Shown piece after piece: positions 1 to 9,500 of a DNA stretch of 64,000 nucleotides. The stretch is taken from contig NZ_CP108383.1 of NCBI RefSeq assembly GCF_035958815.1, forward strand, positions 372,001 through 436,000. The letters run 5' to 3'. Source of the stretch: Nocardia sp. NBC_01327. Lineage in GTDB: Bacteria > Actinomycetota > Actinomycetes > Mycobacteriales > Mycobacteriaceae. Positions within the stretch are counted from its first letter, which is position 1, and the number at the start of each line of letters is the position of its first letter. A model generated the notes under the pieces. The model made no database searches, was not told where the DNA came from, and saw nothing but the letters and a program-made list of their open reading frames with translations. The translations under genes and the position numbers were made by a program.

Positions 1-2
1 GC

Positions 3-2198
3 TTCCTGTCCGCGGGTCTGATCGCCGTCCTGCTGTTCTCCATCACCGGCACCGGGTTCACCGCGCCGCGCTGGCATCTGTCCGAAGCGCAGCAGGTCAA
101 TACGTTCCTCTCGCAGTTCCTGGACGATCCGCGCTGGATCGCCATGCTGGCGGCCGGGCTGACGGTCTCGAGTCCGTGGCTGCCGCCGACCTGGCGACGC
201 TGGTGGTGGACGCTGCTGCTGGCCTTCGTGCCCATTCACCTGGTGGTCAGTCTCGTGGTGCCGGCACGGGCGCTGCTCGGCCTGGCGGTCGGCTGGCTGG
301 TGGGTGCGGTCATCGTGCTGGTGGTCGGCACTCCGGCATTGGAGGTCCCGCTCGACGCGGCCGTTCGAGTGCTGGCGCAGCGCGGTTTCCGGGTGACGGC
401 GTTCAAGGTCGTGCGCCCGGCCGGACGTGGTCCGCTGGTGCTGTCGGCCGCCTCCACCCAGGTCGAACCGGCCCCGCACGAATCCGATACCGCGGCGAGC
501 GGCGGATCGAAAACCACGCCGGGCAGATCGAAACCCAAGGCGGGTGAAGCGGTTACCGCCTCGGCCGACCCACCGGCCGACGGTCCCGCGCAGACATTGA
601 CGGTCGAGCTGTACGGGCAGAATCAGCGCAGCCGCAGCGCATTACGGCAGCTGCGCCGCTGGCTCACCATCCGCAGCAGCGAGTATCCGACCCTGTTCGC
701 CTCCATGCGGCGCGCGGTCGAACACCGGGCGCTGATGGGCATCGCCATCGGCGATCTGGGGCTGGGCAGCAATAAGCCGCTCACGGTGGCGGCGCTGGAT
801 CGCAAGTGGATGCTGTACGCGCACACCGTTCCTCGCGGCCGGCCCATGGTCGCCGAGGACGGCGAGCCCATGCTCACCAAGGTGTGGCAGGCGCTCGACA
901 CCCTGCACCAGGCGCAGATCTCGCATGGCGATCTGCGGGCCGAGGATATTCGAATTGTCGAGGGGCAGGTGCGGTTCGGCGGTTTCATGGCCTCCGAATT
1001 CGGCGCCTATCAGGTGCGATTCGAATCCGATATCGCGCAGCTGCTGCTGTCCACCGCGGCGCTGTTCGGCACCGAGCCCGCCGTGCGCACCGCCCTCGCG
1101 GTCATGGGCACGCAGCCGGTGCTCAATGCCTCCCGGCGTTTGACCAAAACCGCGCTGCCGGAACAGGTTCGCAAGGCGGTGCCCGATGCGGGCGAGCTGA
1201 TGAAGACCACCCGCGAGGAGGTGGCCTCGCAGACCGGTCAGGACAAGATCGAGGCCGCGAAGATCACCCGGTTCTCGCGCAATCAGATCATTCAGCTGGT
1301 GCTGCTCATCGGCCTGGTCTACGTGGCCTACCCGTATATCAGCGCCTCGCCGACCTTCTTCTCCGAACTGCGCAATGCCAATTGGGCCTGGGCCGCACTG
1401 GGACTCACGGTATCCGCGCTGACCTACATCGGTGCGGCCATGGCGCTGTGGGCGTGCGCCTCCGAGGCGGTGAAGTTCAGCAAGCTGCTGCTCATGCAGA
1501 TCGCGAATACCTTTGCCGCGACCACCACCCCGGCGGGTGTGGGTGGTCTCGCGCTGAGTGTGCGGTTCCTGCAGAAGGGCGGGCTCGGTGCGGTGCGCGC
1601 CACCGCGGCGGTCGCGCTGCAGCAGACGGTGCAGGTCATCGTGCACCTGGTGCTGCTGGTGTTCTTCAGTGTGGCGGCGGGCGCTTCGACGAATCTGTCG
1701 CACTTCGTGCCGAGTGCGACGGTGCTGTATTTCGTGGCGGGCGCGCTGCTGGGTCTGCTCGGTGTGACCATGTTCGTGCCGACTGTGCGGCGCTGGATCC
1801 GGACCGAGGTGCGGCCGCAGCTCAAGGAGGTCGTCGCGCAGCTGGGCGATCTGGCCCGGCGCCCGGCGCGGCTGCTGATGATCGTGGGCGGTTCCGCGAC
1901 AACCACTCTCGGCGGGGCGCTGGCGCTGTGGGCCAGCATCGAAGCGTTCGGCGGCAGTACCGGATTCGTGACGGTCACCATTGTCACCATGATCGGTGGC
2001 ACGCTCGCCTCCGCAGCGCCCACACCCGGTGGTGTCGGCGCTGTCGAAGCGGCCCTCATCGGTGGTCTGGCGGCCTTCGGCGTCCCCGCCACCATCGCGG
2101 TTCCCGCCGTCCTGCTCTACCGGGTCCTGACCTGCTGGCTCCCGGTGTTCTGCGGTTGGCCGATCATGCGCTGGCTCACCGCCAACGACATGATTTAA
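3..2198 (+). CDS. Flippase-like (UPF0104/LPG-synthase TM) protein with kinase-like lobe, 5' partial
   Basis: The reading frame is open to the left edge, so the true start lies outside the window; an internal ATG at 144 is unlikely to be the start. The first part is hydrophobic. A soluble middle part carries HGDLRAEDI (near base 925), which resembles the catalytic loop of aminoglycoside-phosphotransferase/protein-kinase folds, but the place of the metal-binding DFG reads FGGF, so a pseudokinase is likely. From about base 1270 on there are six to seven membrane helices of the lysylphosphatidylglycerol-synthase TM/UPF0104 type, with the typical PGGVGAVEA motif near the end. Members of that family move or modify polyprenyl or phospholipid substrates in the membrane; the substrate here is unknown. 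It converges on the acyl-CoA ligase gene. Confidence 0.8.
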   Translation, partial: FLSAGLIAVLLFSITGTGFTAPRWHLSEAQQVNTFLSQFLDDPRWIAMLAAGLTVSSPWLPPTWRRWWWTLLLAFVPIHLVVSLVVPARALLGLAVGWLVGAVIVLVVGTPALEVPLDAAVRVLAQRGFRVTAFKVVRPAGRGPLVLSAASTQVEPAPHESDTAASGGSKTTPGRSKPKAGEAVTASADPPADGPAQTLTVELYGQNQRSRSALRQLRRWLTIRSSEYPTLFASMRRAVEHRALMGIAIGDLGLGSNKPLTVAALDRKWMLYAHTVPRGRPMVAEDGEPMLTKVWQALDTLHQAQISHGDLRAEDIRIVEGQVRFGGFMASEFGAYQVRFESDIAQLLLSTAALFGTEPAVRTALAVMGTQPVLNASRRLTKTALPEQVRKAVPDAGELMKTTREEVASQTGQDKIEAAKITRFSRNQIIQLVLLIGLVYVAYPYISASPTFFSELRNANWAWAALGLTVSALTYIGAAMALWACASEAVKFSKLLLMQIANTFAATTTPAGVGGLALSVRFLQKGGLGAVRATAAVALQQTVQVIVHLVLLVFFSVAAGASTNLSHFVPSATVLYFVAGALLGLLGVTMFVPTVRRWIRTEVRPQLKEVVAQLGDLARRPARLLMIVGGSATTTLGGALALWASIEAFGGSTGFVTVTIVTMIGGTLASAAPTPGGVGAVEAALIGGLAAFGVPATIAVPAVLLYRVLTCWLPVFCGWPIMRWLTANDMI

Positions 2199-2214
2199 AG
2201 AACTCTCCAACTCT

Positions 2215-2231
2215 CGGGGGCTTCGCCCCCG
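2215..2231. terminator. Short GC hairpin between convergent genes
   Basis: CGGGGGC-TTC-GCCCCCG forms a 7-bp perfect stem with a three-base loop in the 74-bp gap between two convergent genes. It can act in both directions. No T-run follows, as is common in actinomycetes. Confidence 0.6.
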
Positions 2232-2272
2232 AACCCCCAGGAGCATTCCCGGGGATTCGCCTCGACCCAGTC

Positions 2273-3832
2273 CTACTTGCGCAGTTCTACTTTGAGGACC
2301 TTGCCGCTGGCATTGCGGGGCAGTTCGGCGACGATGACCAGATCCTTGGGGTGCTTGTAGCGGGCCAGGGATTCGTTGAGGAACGGGGTGAGTTCCTCGA
2401 GGGTGAGGTCGTCGACGCCCTCGACGAGTGCGACGACCGCGACCGGCACCTCGCCCCACTTCTCGTGCGCACGGCCGATGACCGCGGCCTCATGGATCTT
2501 CGGGTGGGCGAACAGGACGTTCTCCACCTCGGCGCAGTAGATGTTCTCACCGCCGGAGATGATCATGTCCTTCTTGCGGTCGACCACGTAGATGAAGCCC
2601 TCGGAATCCTCCCGGACCAGATCACCGGAGTGGAACCAGCCGCCGTGGAAGGCTTCCGCGGTGGCCTCGGGCTTGTTCCAGTAGCCCTGCATCATGGTCG
2701 GGCCGCGGTAGACGATCTCGCCGACCGTTCCGGGTTCGACATCGTTCATCTCGTCGTCGACCACGCGGGCCTGGATGGTGGGAATGGGCTTACCGACCGA
2801 GCCGATCTTGGTCAGCGCGTCCCGGCCTTCGAGAACGCAGGTGATAGGCGACATTTCGGTCTGCCCGAAGACCGCAACGCTGAAAGCGTCCGGGAAGCAG
2901 TCGGACATGGCCTGCAGCACCGTATTCGACGCGGGAGCCGCACCCCAGCAGAGTGAGCGCAGGGCCAGCTTGCGCTCCCGGACGGTCGGCTCCTCACAGA
3001 TGAGCTGCCACTGCACCGGCACGCAGAACGCCGTGGTGGCCTGCTCGGCTTCGATGGCGTCCAGGTACTCGGTGGCATTGAACGCGCCCAGCGGATGCAG
3101 CACCGTCTTGCCGCCGAGCATGAAATACGGGGTGAGACTGCCCAATCCGGCGATGTGGAAGAGCGGGGAGGTGCAGAAGCCGATGGACTCCGGCGTGATC
3201 TCCATGGCCCGGATGCAGGTCAGCGCCTGTGCGTTCAGGTTGGCATGCGACAGCACCGCACCCTTGGGGGTGCCGGTGGTGCCGGAGGTGTACATGATCA
3301 GCGCCGGGGTGTCCTCCGGAATATCCAGTGGCGCGTGGGGTTCGCCCGCCTCGGCGAGGAAATCGTCGTAGCCGACGGCGCTCTCGCCGCTCTGACCGTT
3401 GATGACCACACAGGTCGCCAGGTCCGGGGCCTGCGCCTGCACGGCCGCGGCGAGCGGCTGCAGCAGTGCGTCGGTGACGATCGCCTTCGCCCCGGAGTCG
3501 CCCACGATGTAGGCGACCTCCGGCGGGGTCAGCCGGAAATTCACCGGCACCGCGATGGCGCCGAGGGCATTGATGCCGATGACCGCCTCGATGTACTCGG
3601 TGTAGTTCAGGGCGAGAAGAAGTACGCGATCGCCGAACCCGACCCCTCGACGGGCCAGCGCGTCGGCGAACCGCTCCGAGCGCTCGTGCAGCTGCAGCCA
3701 GGTGGTGTCCACACCCTTGAACCGGAAGGCGACATTCGCCGGTCGCATCGCGGCATGCGTGGCGATCTGGTTGACCCAGTGATTGCGCCGCGACCGGATG
3801 GGCTCGTCGAGTGGCTGGAAACCTGTGGTCAT
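2273..3832 (-). CDS. fadD5: Long-chain acyl-CoA ligase, FadD5-like
   Basis: This 519-residue protein of the adenylate-forming superfamily activates a carboxylic acid to acyl-AMP and then acyl-CoA. The AMP-binding loop YTSGTTGTPKG lies near residues 171-181, the hinge region SGDLVREDSEGFIYVVDRKKD near 400-425, and the C-terminal catalytic lysine in NASGKVLKVE. The chosen ATG at 3832 follows AGGAG by eight bases; upstream in-frame codons lack a ribosome site. Gene order and sequence recall mycobacterial FadD5, but no yrbE/mce genes follow here. It is divergent from the nitronate monooxygenase across 326 bp. The acyl substrate cannot be told from sequence. Confidence 0.88.
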   Translation of the reverse strand: MTTGFQPLDEPIRSRRNHWVNQIATHAAMRPANVAFRFKGVDTTWLQLHERSERFADALARRGVGFGDRVLLLALNYTEYIEAVIGINALGAIAVPVNFRLTPPEVAYIVGDSGAKAIVTDALLQPLAAAVQAQAPDLATCVVINGQSGESAVGYDDFLAEAGEPHAPLDIPEDTPALIMYTSGTTGTPKGAVLSHANLNAQALTCIRAMEITPESIGFCTSPLFHIAGLGSLTPYFMLGGKTVLHPLGAFNATEYLDAIEAEQATTAFCVPVQWQLICEEPTVRERKLALRSLCWGAAPASNTVLQAMSDCFPDAFSVAVFGQTEMSPITCVLEGRDALTKIGSVGKPIPTIQARVVDDEMNDVEPGTVGEIVYRGPTMMQGYWNKPEATAEAFHGGWFHSGDLVREDSEGFIYVVDRKKDMIISGGENIYCAEVENVLFAHPKIHEAAVIGRAHEKWGEVPVAVVALVEGVDDLTLEELTPFLNESLARYKHPKDLVIVAELPRNASGKVLKVELRK

Positions 3833-3906
3833 GCCACGTACTCCTCTCGCACCGTCATGGGATGGCTCCGGCTGTTCCGGCGGCATCGACGGCTGATCGT
3901 TCGCGA

Positions 3907-3936
3907 GAATACCAACTAACTTTTCAGCGTGACAAG
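3907..3936 (-). promoter_or_regulatory. SigA-like promoter for the acyl-CoA ligase
   Basis: On the minus strand TTGTCA (3936-3931) is followed after 18 bases by TATTCT (3912-3907). This would start transcription about 65 bases upstream of the ligase ATG. The rest of the 3833-4158 divergent region has a weaker GTGAAC-N17-TAGACT candidate in front of the monooxygenase. Confidence 0.5.
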
Positions 3937-4053
3937 GGTTACAGAGAAGGTTCCGGCACTTTTTTGTCATCGTTTCAATCAGCAGATCAGAGCATGTGAA
4001 CTGATCTTTGAGGCGGCGTAGACTGCGCCGGGTTATCCCCAGGTTCGACATGA

Positions 4054-5130
<1,077 letters not shown>

Positions 5131-5180
5131 TCGCCGCGCTGGGTACGGAATACGAAAGTCCGTACGTCTCAGACAATTAG

Positions 5181-5218
5181 GACAAGAGCCCTTGGCAAAT
5201 CTGCCGAGGGCTCTTGTC
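5181..5218 (+). terminator. 17-bp stem-loop terminator after the monooxygenase
   Basis: Arms 5181-5197 and 5202-5218 pair over 17 bp with a single G-U pair and a 4-base loop (AATC). It lies 50 bases after the monooxygenase stop and before the small antitoxin gene, so that gene probably has its own promoter. Confidence 0.85.
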
Positions 5219-5290
5219 ATTTCGGGTGCCTTCGAGCAGCTGATCCGTCATGCTTTAAGGACACGACGGACGTGTGGCGGAGGTGCCGAT

Positions 5291-5464
5291 ATGGCAATCA
5301 CTCGAATTTATCTCGATGACGACGCCCTGCGTCGGGCAATGGCGATTTCGGGCGTTCACACCGAACAGGACGCGGTGAACCTAGCACTGCGTTTTTTCAG
5401 TTCGCATGCGACAGCGGCGGATTACGAACACCCGTTTCACCCGCGGGCAGCCACGGCATCGTAA
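5291..5464 (+). CDS. Orphan VapB-like antitoxin
   Basis: The 57-residue product begins MAITRIYLDDDALRRAM and continues with TEQDAVNLALRFF, the short strand plus two helices of ribbon-helix-helix VapB antitoxins that control VapC PIN-domain RNases. GGAGG sits seven bases before the ATG. The C-terminal segment that normally clamps a toxin is short and ends HPRAATAS. No PIN-domain gene is adjacent: upstream is a terminator and downstream is the oppositely oriented MBL gene, whose 3' end overlaps this one by 28 bases. It is either a solitary antitoxin, a remnant of a lost vapBC pair, or a small independent regulator. Confidence 0.65.
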   Translation: MAITRIYLDDDALRRAMAISGVHTEQDAVNLALRFFSSHATAADYEHPFHPRAATAS

Positions 5465-6390
5465 TCGTGAGAGGCGATGACCTCGATACCGTCGGGGAGC
5501 GCGTGTAGGCGCTGAATGGTTCGGAAGGCATCGTCCCGGTCGGCATCGAAGAGCAGGCCGGGCATGGGGGCTTTCTCCCGAATCAGCTTGACCTGCAACG
5601 TGTTCCATACGGCGTCACCGGCCAGGAGGACGCGCGTGCCATCGTCCACGGCGAGCAGCACGCCGATACTGCCGGGCGTATGACCGGCGAGATCCACCAG
5701 GATGACCGCGCCGTCGCCGAACAGGTCATGGCTGCGCGGAAAAGTAAGTATCGGCGGACCGTCCAGTTCGATGTTTCCGGTACCGCGATTCCGCAATGGC
5801 GCGCGCACCACACCGATCGGCGCCCGCGGGCCGCTCATCGCCCACTCGTATTCGATTGCCGGAATTCGCAATTCCACCGAATCCGGAAGTTCGAGCAGAC
5901 CGGAGACATGATCCCAGTGCAGATGCGTGGCGAGGACAAAATCGAGTTGCGCACCGGTGAGATCGCGGGCGGCCAAGACATCACTCAGTCCGAGGACCGG
6001 TTTGTCCGGCGAAACGAGCAGCCCGACCGGGAAGGGCAGTCCCGGCAGCACCCGCCGGTGCACATCGGCGCACAGCGCCGGATCGACCAGGAACCGCGCC
6101 CGCGGATGTTCCACCAGGAACGCGCCCATGGCCATGGGCAGTTCGCGCAGGCTGCGCACACCCTCGGCGACAATGGTGGCGGGCGCGGACATCCGGCCCT
6201 GGATCAGCGACCGCAACGTCACGGTATTGCGCGCCGGCGGCAGCTCCGCCAGATGCAACCCCGCGAGAAACGCGGTATCGGGCTGCCGCGGGCGCAGTAG
6301 CCTGCCGGGCGTCGCCGCGACGGCCGCGCAACAGCGCGTCAGTGTGGACAGGACACCGGGGCGGCCCTCATTCTCGCTCACGCGCGTCAC
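5437..6390 (-). CDS. MBL-fold metallohydrolase
   Basis: The 317-residue protein has the metallo-beta-lactamase signature THLHWDHVSG, with HxHxDH binding two metal ions, then LAGHTPGSIGVLL, LLAGDAVWN and a final SHDYD that supplies the last histidine. The spacing resembles N-acyl homoserine lactonase- and hydroxyacylglutathione hydrolase-like members; the substrate is not evident. The start is a GTG at 6390; a second in-frame GTG lies a few codons later. Its 3' end overlaps the antitoxin gene on the other strand. The upstream 110 bp separate it from the divergent PKS-like gene, so both may share a control region. Confidence 0.8.
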   Translation of the reverse strand: MTRVSENEGRPGVLSTLTRCCAAVAATPGRLLRPRQPDTAFLAGLHLAELPPARNTVTLRSLIQGRMSAPATIVAEGVRSLRELPMAMGAFLVEHPRARFLVDPALCADVHRRVLPGLPFPVGLLVSPDKPVLGLSDVLAARDLTGAQLDFVLATHLHWDHVSGLLELPDSVELRIPAIEYEWAMSGPRAPIGVVRAPLRNRGTGNIELDGPPILTFPRSHDLFGDGAVILVDLAGHTPGSIGVLLAVDDGTRVLLAGDAVWNTLQVKLIREKAPMPGLLFDADRDDAFRTIQRLHALPDGIEVIASHDYDAVAARG

Positions 6391-6500
6391 GTTATGTCAC
6401 AAGCTAGCTGCGCGAAAGCTCTTCTGGGCGGGACGAAACCTTGGCAGAATCGCCGGAGGTACTTCGGCGCGGACGTCGCCGGACACGGGAGGGATTTCCT

Positions 6501-9092
6501 GTGCGGGAGAGTACGACAGCATCCACCGATCGCACCCCCCTTCTCCGGGTGTCGATCGTCGGTGTCGCGTACCGCGCGACAGGGACCGCCTTCGACCACG
6601 AGTGGTTCGGCATCACCGAGCGTGAGGCCGCCGCCATGGATCCGCGCCAGCGGGTGAATCTGGAACTGGCCGTCGAGGCGCTCGATGATTCCGGCCTCGG
6701 CTGTCTGGCGCGCGGATCCCGCGCCGCCGTGGTGTTCGGCGCCGCAACGGGATTCGCCGCCGGCGCGGCCAATAGCGCGCATCAGCTGTCGCGGACGCTC
6801 GATCTGCACGGCCCCAGCCTCATGGTGGACAGCGATTACGCCTCCCCGCTGGTGGCAGTGGATACGGCCGTGCGGCTGCTGGCCGACGACGCGGTCCCGT
6901 TCGTCATCGCGGGCGGTGCGGATCTGACACTGCTGCCGGATCTTTCCGGCATCGCCGTTCCCCCCGACAGCGGCGGATGCACCGTCCTGGTCCTGCAGCG
7001 GACCTTGGACGCCGCACGCACCGGAACCCGCAGCTACGCCGAAATCGCCGGAACCGGCCTGGGTTTCCCCGGATCCGGCGCCACCGACGCCCACATCGCC
7101 CTCCGCAACCCCACCAGCCCCCGCTCCCCCGCCCCCCGAGGCGAAGAACCGCCGATACTCCTTCCCCTCTCCGCCCCCGACCCGGTCACCCTCCACAGCC
7201 TGGCCCAGCACTGGGCACAATCCGTCACCACCTACCCCACCCTCCGCGAATTCGCCACAGCCGCAGCCCGACTCGTCCCCGATGAAGTCCGAGCCGCCGT
7301 CCTCGCCCACGACACCACCGACGCCGCCACCCAACTCCGCGCCCTCGCCCAGCACATCGCGGCCACCGCTCTCATCGATACCGACGAGCAGATCTCGGCA
7401 GCCACCTACGCGACCACGGCGTCGGAATCATCGCCCGGTCAGCGGGATTCGTGCGGAATGGCGCGGCGCATTGTCGGGTCGGTGGTGTCGGCGGTCGCGC
7501 GCCCTGCCGGAAATGGTGCGGTGGTGGGGGTTTCGGGGGAACGGCGGGCGGGCGGGGTGCTGTTGCTGTTTTCGGGTGGCGGTGGGCATGCGCGGATGGG
7601 GCGGGGGTTGGCGGGGCGGTATCCGGTGTTCGCGGGGGCGTTGACGGAGGCGGCTGATGCGGTGGCGGAGGCGGGTGGGCCGCGAGTGTGGACGCCGCGC
7701 ACCGGGTTCGGGCACGGGGAGGTGGGAGAGGATTTCGCGCAGCCGGCGTTGTTCGTGCTGCAGGTGGCATTGGCGGAGTTGCTCGAATCGTGGGGTGTTC
7801 GGGCGGATGGCGTTGCGGGGCACGGGGTGGGTGAGATCGCGGCGGCGGCGGTGAGCGGAGCGGTGTCGCTGGGTGATGCGGCGCGGATCGTGGTGGCACG
7901 GGGAAGGCTGCTGTCGAAGATCGGGGATCACGGTGCGGCAGCGGTTTTGGAGGCCACGCCCGCCGAGGCGCTGCGGCTGCTGGAGCCGATGCGGGCGGCG
8001 GTGGGGGTGGCCGCGATCGACGGGCCGCGCTCGGTCATCGTCTCCGGGGAACCGCGCTATATCGACGCGCTGGTGCGCCGTGCGCATCGGCGGGCCATCT
8101 TCGCGCAGCGCATCAATGCCGACAGCGCGGCGGCCGGAACGATTGCGGTGCCGCATATCCCCCAGGTGCGAGCCGTTGCGCCACAGCTGATTACGGAGCT
8201 CGCTGGAATCACGCCTCGGCGGCCGGAATGCGCCGTCTACTCGACGACCCGGCGGGGCACGGTGATCGGCGGGCCCGGCCTCGGCGTGGGCGGCAATCAT
8301 GGTGCGGCCGACCCGCACTGGGACGATGCACGAAACTCGCAGACCCACGCGGGCATGGATGCCGCGTACTGGGGCGAGAATGCGGCAGGGCCGGTCGAAT
8401 TGGGCGCGGCCCTGGAACAGGCTGCCGCCGATGGTTTTTCGACGGTGGTGGAGGTCGGGCCGCATCCTGTGCTGTCGGCGATCGTGCGGGAGCAGGCGGC
8501 ATTCCGGGAGTCCACGTATTCGGTGGCCTCGCGCGCGGATGAGGCCGCGAGTTTTCTGCGGACGATCGCGCGGCTGCATCTCGACGGGCGGGCGGTCGAC
8601 TGGACGGCGCTGGGACCCCAGAGCTCGCCGCCACCGCAAAGGCTGTGGCGGCGAACGATTTCGGTGGGCGGTGCGGCGGTGCGGCCGCCGGAGGTGCCGA
8701 TTCGGGCCGAGGGCACCTATGTGGTCGCGGGCGGGCTCGGGAATTCGGGGGCGGTGGCGGTGCGGTGGCTGCTGGATGCGGGTGCGCGCGATGTGGTGGT
8801 GCTGACGCGCACACCGCGCGCACTGCCGCCCCCGCTGGACGGCATGGACGACTGGATCGTGGTGATGCGCTGCGATGCGGCCGACCGGACGGATCTGGCG
8901 ACGGCGCTGCACGATATTCGAGAGTGCGGTTCGCCGATTCGCGGGATCGTGCACGCGGGCCGGGAACCCGACCGCACGGCCGCGGTGAATCTGCTGGAAC
9001 TGACCGCGAGCGATCCGACCGACTTCACCATCGGGTTCTCCACCTCCGGCTGGCAGCCGCTGTCCCGCGTGTCGGGTGCGACCGGCCGGTGA
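6501..9092 (+). CDS. Polyketide-synthase-derived KS-AT-KR protein without catalytic residues
   Basis: The uninterrupted 863-residue frame has a truncated ketosynthase-like start (DPRQRVNLELAVEALDDSG near 47-65), an acyltransferase-like middle (from FSGGGG to VEVGPHPVLSAIV) and a ketoreductase-like end (VVAGGLGNSGAVAVRWLLDA, then GIVHAG). The ketosynthase nucleophile motif, usually VDTACSSSLVA, reads VDSDYASPLVA, giving Tyr113 for Cys, and the His-containing half is missing. The acyltransferase GHSxGE motif reads GHGVGE, giving Gly442 for Ser. The ketoreductase stops before its Ser-Tyr-Lys active site, and there is no carrier domain. GTG 6501 follows GGGAGGG by seven bases; an upstream TTG at 6441 is less likely. 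It may be a scaffold protein or a slowly decaying gene without frameshifts. Confidence 0.8.
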   Translation: MRESTTASTDRTPLLRVSIVGVAYRATGTAFDHEWFGITEREAAAMDPRQRVNLELAVEALDDSGLGCLARGSRAAVVFGAATGFAAGAANSAHQLSRTLDLHGPSLMVDSDYASPLVAVDTAVRLLADDAVPFVIAGGADLTLLPDLSGIAVPPDSGGCTVLVLQRTLDAARTGTRSYAEIAGTGLGFPGSGATDAHIALRNPTSPRSPAPRGEEPPILLPLSAPDPVTLHSLAQHWAQSVTTYPTLREFATAAARLVPDEVRAAVLAHDTTDAATQLRALAQHIAATALIDTDEQISAATYATTASESSPGQRDSCGMARRIVGSVVSAVARPAGNGAVVGVSGERRAGGVLLLFSGGGGHARMGRGLAGRYPVFAGALTEAADAVAEAGGPRVWTPRTGFGHGEVGEDFAQPALFVLQVALAELLESWGVRADGVAGHGVGEIAAAAVSGAVSLGDAARIVVARGRLLSKIGDHGAAAVLEATPAEALRLLEPMRAAVGVAAIDGPRSVIVSGEPRYIDALVRRAHRRAIFAQRINADSAAAGTIAVPHIPQVRAVAPQLITELAGITPRRPECAVYSTTRRGTVIGGPGLGVGGNHGAADPHWDDARNSQTHAGMDAAYWGENAAGPVELGAALEQAAADGFSTVVEVGPHPVLSAIVREQAAFRESTYSVASRADEAASFLRTIARLHLDGRAVDWTALGPQSSPPPQRLWRRTISVGGAAVRPPEVPIRAEGTYVVAGGLGNSGAVAVRWLLDAGARDVVVLTRTPRALPPPLDGMDDWIVVMRCDAADRTDLATALHDIRECGSPIRGIVHAGREPDRTAAVNLLELTASDPTDFTIGFSTSGWQPLSRVSGATGR

Positions 9093-9110
9093 TGCGGCCA
9101 TGATGACTGG

Positions 9111-9500
9111 ATGGCCGAACCAATTGTGCAGGTGAAGTGGAAAGACGACCCGGATGAACACGACTATCCGGCAGCGGCGGATTATCTCGACTTGCTGGCC
9201 GCCCCGGAGGTCGTGACGACGGTCATCGAGGAATTGCGCTCCGCGAAGGTCACGCACAAGAAGGCCAAGGATATTCTGCGGGCCTCGGGCCTGGAGCTGG
9301 CGGACGCCTCCAATCCCTATGTGCGCCGTGACCTGGCGAAGATCGCGGCGGGCAAAACACTGTCCCCGATCCTGCTGGTGCGCGGTGACTTCCGCAAGGG
9401 CGTACCGACGCAGATCGCCGACGGCTACCACCGGGTGTGTGCCATTCACTACACCGACGAGAATATTCAGATCCCGGTGAAAATCGCTGCGCTACCGTGA
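9111..9500 (+). CDS. Conserved hypothetical protein with ParB/sulfiredoxin-like core
   Basis: The 129-residue protein starts at an ATG 19 bases after the PKS-like stop. Its second half reads SPILLVRGDFRKGVPTQIAD followed by GYHRVCAIHY, which resembles the 'DGxHRxxA' core of ParB/Srx-type nuclease or nucleotide-binding folds; this is a weak pattern match. The N-terminal half is charged and rich in helix formers. Its stop overlaps the antiporter GTG by four bases, so the two are translationally coupled. No function is claimed. Confidence 0.7.
   Translation: MAEPIVQVKWKDDPDEHDYPAAADYLDLLAAPEVVTTVIEELRSAKVTHKKAKDILRASGLELADASNPYVRRDLAKIAAGKTLSPILLVRGDFRKGVPTQIADGYHRVCAIHYTDENIQIPVKIAALP

Noticed and set aside
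642-2459. Long minus-strand open frame antisense to the flippase-like gene
   Set aside because: Arg/Gly/His-rich translation typical of the complement of a high-GC gene; no ribosome site; the sense frame has clear protein motifs.
3095-3919. Plus-strand open frame antisense to the acyl-CoA ligase
   Set aside because: Shadow frame of a confidently assigned gene.
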